10,376 nt of DNA, from assembly GCA_900544455.1 (NCBI GenBank), contig UQVJ01000064.1:1-10376 (forward strand), given 5' to 3'. The first letter of the stretch is position 1; every line of letters starts with the position of its first letter. Both the position numbers and the translations under genes were made by a program. Shown in pieces: positions 6,270 through 10,376 of the stretch. This stretch comes from an uncultured Eggerthella sp. (GTDB lineage Bacteria; Actinomycetota; Coriobacteriia; Coriobacteriales; Eggerthellaceae). Under the pieces are notes generated by a model. That model was not told the DNA's origin. It was given only the letters and a program-made list of their open reading frames with translations, and searched no databases.

Positions 6270-7433
6270 ATGGATTTCAAGCTTACTGACGAGCAGGAGC
6301 TGCTCATTGAGAGCGCACACGAATATGCTACTCGCTACTTCACCGACGAAGCAGTGAAGCAAGCATATGAAGTAGATCATCACATCAGCATCGAAGCTGC
6401 TATGGCTTACCGCGAGGCAGGCTTCATGCTTCTGGGCCTTCCCGAAGAAGTTGGCGGTGTTCCGGTAGACAAGCTTACCGAGGTTCTTCTGGTAGAGAAG
6501 CTTCATGAGTACACTGGCGTAACCCTCCCCTTCGTAACCGACTTCAACACCATCACCGACGTAATTGACTTCGGCTCCAAAGAGCAGCAGGAAATGATTA
6601 TGGATGCTATCGAGAACGTCGAGAGCACCTGCATCGCTTGCTCCGCTATTTCCGAGCCCGCAGCTGGTTCTGACAACAACGCAATGACCTGCGTTACCAA
6701 GAAGCAGCCCGACGGCACCTACCTGCTGAATGGCCAGAAGACTTGGGTTACCCTGGGCGGTCTTTCCATCTACACCATGGTTGTAGCTAAGGACGAAGAT
6801 CCTTCGTACGAGAACGACAAGTATTCTCTGTGGCTCGTTCCCAACGACACCCCCGGCTTCACCATCGGCCACCTCGACAAGGTTGGCCAGCAGGCCATCC
6901 CGTTTGTTGACCAGTTCTTCGACAACGTAGTTCTCACTGAGGACATGCGTCTGGGCGAACCCGGCATGGGCTGGAAGCTCCTCATGAAGAAGCTCGAGTT
7001 CGAGCGCTGCCTGGTTGTTGCATCTTCCCTCGGCCTTGCACAGGCTGCCCTGAACGATGCGGGCGCCTATGCATCTGAGCGTATCTGCTTCAACAAGCCT
7101 ATCGCTCACCAGACCCAGATCCAGCTGCATCTGTGCGAGATGGAGAACATCATCCAGAACGTACGTACCCGTCTGTATCAGGTTGTAACCATGATCGACA
7201 ACGGCGAATCCACTCGTCTCGAGTCTGCACTGCTCAAGGGCTATGCATGCCGCGAGCTCACCCGCGTTGCCGACCTCGCAATGGCAATCTACGCAGCCAT
7301 CGGCTACACCAAGGAAATCCGCGTTGGTCGCATTTGGGCAGACCTCCGCGGTAACGAAATGGGCGGCGGCACCACTGAAATCATGGACTACATCGCCGGT
7401 CGTCAGCTGGTTAAGAAGTACAAGGCTAAGTAA
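6270..7433 (+). CDS. Acyl-CoA dehydrogenase family protein, CaiA-like
   Basis: This 387-residue protein has the full acyl-CoA dehydrogenase fold order: an N-terminal helical domain (MDFKLTDEQELLIES), a central beta domain with the flavin-binding motif SAISEPAAGSD (residues 125-135) and NGQKTWVT (154-161), and a C-terminal helical domain. It is FAD-dependent and would oxidise or, as in CaiA, reduce a CoA thioester at the alpha-beta bond; the substrate cannot be read from sequence. The usual C-terminal catalytic Glu site (YEGT in medium-chain enzymes) is GGGT here (366-369), as in CaiA. The helix-G type Glu may be Glu245 in FERCLV, by analogy with isovaleryl-CoA dehydrogenase. AAGGAGAGG precedes the ATG. 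No electron-transfer flavoprotein, CoA ligase or CoA transferase gene is adjacent, and a terminator follows, so it is a single-gene unit. Confidence 0.9.
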   Translation: MDFKLTDEQELLIESAHEYATRYFTDEAVKQAYEVDHHISIEAAMAYREAGFMLLGLPEEVGGVPVDKLTEVLLVEKLHEYTGVTLPFVTDFNTITDVIDFGSKEQQEMIMDAIENVESTCIACSAISEPAAGSDNNAMTCVTKKQPDGTYLLNGQKTWVTLGGLSIYTMVVAKDEDPSYENDKYSLWLVPNDTPGFTIGHLDKVGQQAIPFVDQFFDNVVLTEDMRLGEPGMGWKLLMKKLEFERCLVVASSLGLAQAALNDAGAYASERICFNKPIAHQTQIQLHLCEMENIIQNVRTRLYQVVTMIDNGESTRLESALLKGYACRELTRVADLAMAIYAAIGYTKEIRVGRIWADLRGNEMGGGTTEIMDYIAGRQLVKKYKAK

Positions 7434-7461
7434 TCCGCCTCTTCACCTGCACTCTTTTCGC

Positions 7462-7492
7462 AAAGCGACCCCTTTTTTGGGGTCGCTTTTTT
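7462..7492 (+). terminator. Strong intrinsic terminator after the acyl-CoA dehydrogenase gene
   Basis: AGCGACCCC pairs perfectly with GGGGTCGCT around a six-T loop, followed by a run of six T. It starts about 30 bases after the stop codon and isolates the gene from sstT. Confidence 0.92.
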
Positions 7493-7549
7493 GCGCTTAT
7501 GCACCGTTTACCTAGTTTCTTTTCCGCTTAGTTAAATAGAATCACTCTC

Positions 7550-7578
7550 GAAACAATTTTGTAACGGATCGGTATACT
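7550..7578 (+). promoter_or_regulatory. Predicted promoter of sstT
   Basis: TATACT (7573-7578) is a five-of-six -10 box. Seventeen bases upstream is GAAACA (7550-7555), which keeps only the ACA half of the -35 consensus. Transcription would start near 7585, leaving a leader of about 70 nt before the sstT ATG. No further structure was recognised in that leader. Confidence 0.45.
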
Positions 7579-7655
7579 AAAAAGTTGCGGCCCCAGAACG
7601 TCTGCACGATCAGAGCTGCATCCTATCCCCAATCCTCCCATTCAAGGAGACATCT

Positions 7656-8918
7656 ATGAAAAAAATCGCAGAAGCATGGTCGAGCCTGAGCCTTATCAAG
7701 CGCATTATCATCGGCCTCGTTATCGGCGCTTTGCTTGGCGGCTTCGGCCCTAAGGATCTCGCCGTTATCGAAATGCTTGGCACCTTGTTCGTTAGCGCCC
7801 TGAAGGCAGTCGCACCGTTCTTGGTATTCTTCCTGGTTATCAACGCTTTGTGCCACACTAAGCTTCCCAAATCCATGAAGACTATCGTTGTGCTGTACGT
7901 GGTAAGTACCCTTGCTGCTGCTTTCACCGCCGTAGCCATTAGCTACGCATTCCCTGTTGAGCTCACCCTTTCGGGCGTTGAGGCCGCAGACAAAGCCGCG
8001 CCGACCGAAATCGCTGAAGTCCTAACCACGCTCATTGGCAACATGGTGGTTAATCCCGTCGATGCGCTGCTGAATGCGAACTATATCGGCATTCTTGTTT
8101 GGGCGGTTCTTCTGGGTATCGCAATGCGCTACACCACTGAGCCCACCAAAGATTTCTTTGCGAATATGTCGCATGTTATCTCCATCGTCGTTCGCTGGAT
8201 CATCACGTGCGCACCGTTTGGCATCATGGGTCTTATCTACACCTCGGTTGCCCAGAATGGTCCCGAAATCTTCATCGAATACGGTCAGCTGCTCCTTGTT
8301 TTGCTGGGCGCCATGTTCTTCATCTGCCTTGTTGTTAACCCTCTGCTGGTGTTCATCAACATTCGCAAGAACCCCTACCCCATCGTATTCCGCTGCATAA
8401 AAGACTCCGGCATGTACGCCTTCTTTACCCGCAGCTCTGCCGCTAACATCCCTGTAAACATGGAGCTGTGTAAGCGCCTTGGTATTCGCAAGGACACTTA
8501 CTCTGTTTCCATCCCGCTGGGCGCCACCATCAACATGGCTGGCGCTGCCATTACCATTACCGTAATGGCTATGGCTGCCGCTCATACCATGGGCATTGCC
8601 ATCAACCCCGTTACTGCTGGCATCCTCTGCGTTCTGGCTGCAGTTAGCGCCTGCGGTGCTTCTGGCGTCGCTGGCGGCTCCCTGCTTCTTATTCCGCTGT
8701 GCTGCTCCCTCTTCGGTATCAGCAACGACATCGCCATGCAAGTTGTTGGCGTCGGCTTCGTAATCGGCGTTATCCAGGACTCCGTTGAAACAGCCCTTAA
8801 TTCCCTTTCCGACGCACTGTTCACCGCTACCGCCGACTACAAGGAACGCCGCGAGGCTGGCGTACACTTCCAGGTTGGCAAAGACGCAGACGAATGGAAG
8901 CCTTCTACCGCTGAATAG
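7656..8918 (+). CDS. sstT: Serine/threonine:sodium symporter SstT
   Basis: SstT (420 residues) is an inner-membrane symporter of the dicarboxylate/amino acid:cation family that takes up serine and threonine with sodium. The match along the length to what I know of E. coli SstT is strong: LGTLFVSALKAVAPFLV (41-57), NPVDALLNANYIGILVWA (133-150), YAFFTRSSAANIPVNM (254-269), TYSVSIPLGATINMAGAAIT (281-300), ACGASGVAGGSLLLIPL (332-348) and FGISNDIAMQVV (353-364). Hydrophobic segments fit eight membrane helices plus two re-entrant hairpins, as known for the family. AAGGAG lies six bases before the ATG. The C-terminal tail after residue 393 is hydrophilic. It has its own promoter and terminator, so it is a single-gene unit. 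Confidence 0.96.
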   Translation: MKKIAEAWSSLSLIKRIIIGLVIGALLGGFGPKDLAVIEMLGTLFVSALKAVAPFLVFFLVINALCHTKLPKSMKTIVVLYVVSTLAAAFTAVAISYAFPVELTLSGVEAADKAAPTEIAEVLTTLIGNMVVNPVDALLNANYIGILVWAVLLGIAMRYTTEPTKDFFANMSHVISIVVRWIITCAPFGIMGLIYTSVAQNGPEIFIEYGQLLLVLLGAMFFICLVVNPLLVFINIRKNPYPIVFRCIKDSGMYAFFTRSSAANIPVNMELCKRLGIRKDTYSVSIPLGATINMAGAAITITVMAMAAAHTMGIAINPVTAGILCVLAAVSACGASGVAGGSLLLIPLCCSLFGISNDIAMQVVGVGFVIGVIQDSVETALNSLSDALFTATADYKERREAGVHFQVGKDADEWKPSTAE

Positions 8919-8947
8919 CGTCCTGCTAAAGCTATATGCCCAAAAGC

Positions 8948-8986
8948 AAAACGGCTGCTCGATACTCTCGAGCAGCCGTTTTTTTT
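8948..8986 (+). terminator. Strong intrinsic terminator of sstT, possibly shared with nudC
   Basis: CGGCTGCTCGA pairs with TCGAGCAGCCG (11 bp, 7-nt loop), extended by A-T pairs and followed by eight T on the plus strand. On the minus strand the hairpin is followed by TTTTGCTTTT, so it may also end transcription from the convergent nudC, whose stop lies 100 bases away. Confidence 0.93.
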
Positions 8987-9085
8987 GCTGGAATATAACC
9001 AACCCCACCAGCTACACCGCACTCTAGAGAAGCGCAAAAACGAATGCACATACGGCAAAAGCTTAATCGATGAGTTGGTATAGAA

Positions 9086-10057
9086 CTAATAGCCCAGCTC
9101 TCCGCCGTCACGAAGAACCTGCATCATATCTCGCGTTAGCGAATAATCTTCATCACAAGGAAGCTGATCTCTGTCTATCCACTCGGCGCTCTCAAGCTCG
9201 TGATCGTCGAGCTTGATATCGTTAGAGCCATCAAGCTCGCAAAAGAAGCCGAATAGCAGCGATGAAGAAGGCGGCCATGGCTGGCTTTTGTAGTAGCGAA
9301 GGTTCTTGACCCTTAGCCCCACTTCCTCCATCACTTCTCGGTGAACAGTTTCTTCAACGGTTTCGCCCATCTCGCAGAAGCCAGCAATAAGGGCATAGCG
9401 CTTGTATTCACGGTTCGCATAACGTGATACAAGAACCTTGTTCCGTTCCGAATCGACAATTCCCACGATTACTGCTGGAAAAAGCTTAGGGAATTCCATG
9501 GCGCCGCATTGAGGACAACGAACCATGCGCTCCACCATATCGTGCACTAAATGGGTTCCGCAGCGACCGCAGAATTTACGCGTCGCATACCAGGTATCGT
9601 ATTCGTACCCCACCAATCCGGCAAACGCCCTATGCTTCGGCCTGTATTGTTTTAGCTGGGAAATGGGCATGAACTGCCACTCAGGATGAACAGATGGGCC
9701 ATCAGAGCCACATGAGCATCGGCTTTCTATCGCCTTGCCGAGGGCATCATAGTCTACCTCACAACGAAAATATCCAGTTTCTCCAACAGTGAAGAGAAAC
9801 AGTGCTTCGGGCTTCATTCCATCAGCTCGCTGAGTTACTTCGTCAGAATCGACAATCACGGCACCGATGCTACGAAGCATCTCGAATGTCGGAAAGCGCA
9901 ACGTGCCCTCTCTGCCGCCCTCGGAGGCGTTCTGAGCGACGGCTTCAATCGACACGAGGACAGAAGAGCCTTGGTACACAAGAACCCTGTCAGTTGGCTC
10001 TGGGCTGATCCATGCGAAATCATTGCAAAATGAATACGGTGCTATATCCTGCAGCAT
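9086..10057 (-). CDS. nudC: NAD(H) diphosphatase / RNA NAD-decapping hydrolase
   Basis: NudC hydrolyses NAD(H) to NMN(H) and AMP, and in E. coli also removes NAD caps from RNA. The 323-residue protein has an N-terminal NudC-type domain, a zinc ribbon with Cys163, Cys166, Cys181 and Cys184 (CGRC and CPQC), and a complete Nudix box from Gly226 to Leu248 with the REVMEEVGL core. After it comes SQPWPPSSS (258-266), corresponding to the NADH-specific SQPWPFPxS motif, with small changes in its second half. That motif separates NudC from other Nudix enzymes. The ATG is preceded by a purine run of eight G (10063-10070) that must serve as the ribosome binding site. It is transcribed away from the rplW terminators and converges on sstT. 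No clear promoter boxes were found. Confidence 0.95.
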   Translation of the reverse strand: MLQDIAPYSFCNDFAWISPEPTDRVLVYQGSSVLVSIEAVAQNASEGGREGTLRFPTFEMLRSIGAVIVDSDEVTQRADGMKPEALFLFTVGETGYFRCEVDYDALGKAIESRCSCGSDGPSVHPEWQFMPISQLKQYRPKHRAFAGLVGYEYDTWYATRKFCGRCGTHLVHDMVERMVRCPQCGAMEFPKLFPAVIVGIVDSERNKVLVSRYANREYKRYALIAGFCEMGETVEETVHREVMEEVGLRVKNLRYYKSQPWPPSSSLLFGFFCELDGSNDIKLDDHELESAEWIDRDQLPCDEDYSLTRDMMQVLRDGGELGY

Positions 10058-10062
10058 TGTTA

Positions 10063-10070
10063 CCCCCCCC
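10063..10070 (-). promoter_or_regulatory. Eight-G tract forming the nudC ribosome binding site
   Basis: On the minus strand AGGGGGGGG, then TAACA, then the nudC ATG. The tract is the only Shine-Dalgarno-like sequence. Another ATG lies just upstream (10076-10074), one base out of frame with nudC; loss of one G would put it in frame. Homopolymers of this length can slip during replication, so the site could vary the start or its strength. Confidence 0.5.
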
Positions 10071-10115
10071 TGGCATACCAGCTAAGCGTACACCCTCGTA
10101 ACCAAGATGACGAAT

Positions 10116-10149
10116 AAAAAAGCCCTGGATTGCAATGCAATTCCAGGGC
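10116..10149 (-). terminator. Second tandem terminator downstream of rplW
   Basis: GCCCTGGA pairs with TCCAGGGC, and an inner TTGC/GCAA helix extends the stem with one bulged base. Six T follow on the minus strand (10121-10116). It lies directly after the first rplW terminator and so acts as a backup. Confidence 0.85.
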
Positions 10150-10180
10150 AAAAAAGAACCGCCCCGAAGAGCGGTTCTTT
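10150..10180 (-). terminator. First terminator downstream of rplW
   Basis: On the minus strand AAGAACCGCTC pairs with GGGCGGTTCTT around a TTCG tetraloop, followed by a run of six T. It begins 11 bases after the rplW stop codon. It ends the upstream half of the S10 operon before the inserted genes. Confidence 0.9.
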
Positions 10181-10190
10181 GTTAGACGGC

Positions 10191-10376
10191 CTATGCCTGA
10201 GCGAAGATCTCGATCTGGTCGCCTTCAGCAACCGTAACCATAGCCTTCTTCCAGGTGCGGGTCTTACCAAGCTGATAGCGAACGCGCTTCGGCTTGGCTT
10301 TGACGTTCAGCGTGTTGACCTTCACAACCTTCACGTTGAAGATCGCCTCGATCGCCTGGGCGATCTCAACCTTGTT
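10191..10376 (-). CDS. rplW: 50S ribosomal protein L23, C-terminal part (cut by window edge)
   Basis: The last 61 codons of L23 are present; the N-terminus lies beyond the window. L23 sits at the peptide tunnel exit and docks trigger factor and SRP. The visible sequence carries the L23 signatures VEIAQAIEAIFNVKV, VNTLNVKAKPKR, GKTRTWKKAMVTV and a C-terminal GDQIEIFAQA, ending in TAG. It is the last gene of the upstream half of the S10 operon (rpsJ-rplC-rplD-rplW expected further right, inferred), followed by two terminators instead of rplB. Confidence 0.95.
   Translation of the reverse strand, partial: NKVEIAQAIEAIFNVKVVKVNTLNVKAKPKRVRYQLGKTRTWKKAMVTVAEGDQIEIFAQA

Noticed and set aside
8022..9008. 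A 328-codon minus-strand frame opposite sstT, and a 296-codon one opposite the acyl-CoA dehydrogenase gene (6240-7130)
   Set aside because: Both mirror well-recognised genes on the plus strand, run through the sstT terminator or the dehydrogenase start region, and have low-complexity translations with no family resemblance.
3279..10057. The inserted block as a mobile genetic island
   Set aside because: There are no transposase, integrase, flanking direct repeats or tRNA site. It contains housekeeping genes (glmM, nudC) and shows no obvious base-composition break by eye.

Overview
The window looks like chromosomal DNA of a moderately GC-rich member of the Actinomycetota. The ribosomal proteins and the CaiA-type acyl-CoA dehydrogenase remind me most of Coriobacteriia (Eggerthellaceae-like), but that placement is recognition by eye and was not tested by a search. 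There is no IS element, tRNA, rRNA, CRISPR array, integrase or other clear sign of mobile DNA.

Layout. (1) Positions 1-2944, minus strand: the distal part of the S10 ribosomal protein operon in classical order, rplB-rpsS-rplV-rpsC-rplP-rpmC-rpsQ. rpsQ is cut by the window edge. Genes are tightly packed, with 1-nt overlap or 0-1 nt gaps for rpsC/rplP/rpmC. (2) Positions 2945-3278: the 5' region of rplB, with a well-formed minus-strand promoter and a leader of about 148 nt that can fold into several hairpins, one of them ending just before the rplB ribosome binding site. (3) Positions 3279-4307, minus: a natural fusion of a DNA-deoxyinosine/uracil glycosylase domain with a Vsr-type mismatch endonuclease domain. 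(4) Positions 4380-5726, minus: glmM, with its own terminator. (5) Positions 5727-6269: a divergent intergenic region. (6) Positions 6270-7433, plus: a CaiA-like acyl-CoA dehydrogenase with a strong terminator. (7) Positions 7656-8918, plus: sstT, a sodium:serine/threonine symporter, with a strong terminator. (8) Positions 9086-10057, minus: nudC, an NAD(H)/NAD-cap pyrophosphatase. (9) Positions 10116-10180: two tandem minus-strand terminators. (10) Positions 10191-10376, minus: the C-terminal part of rplW (L23).

The main structural point is that rplW and rplB, normally adjacent in the S10 operon, are separated here by about 7.2 kb of unrelated genes on both strands. The split appears functionally settled. 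The upstream half ends in two terminators after rplW, and the downstream half has acquired or kept its own promoter and a structured leader before rplB. The intervening genes are mostly independent units with their own promoters or terminators: cell-wall precursor synthesis (glmM), acyl-CoA oxidation/reduction, amino acid uptake, NAD metabolism and repair of deaminated DNA. They do not form an obvious pathway together. The most unusual items are the split operon, the candidate rplB leader RNA and the glycosylase-Vsr fusion.
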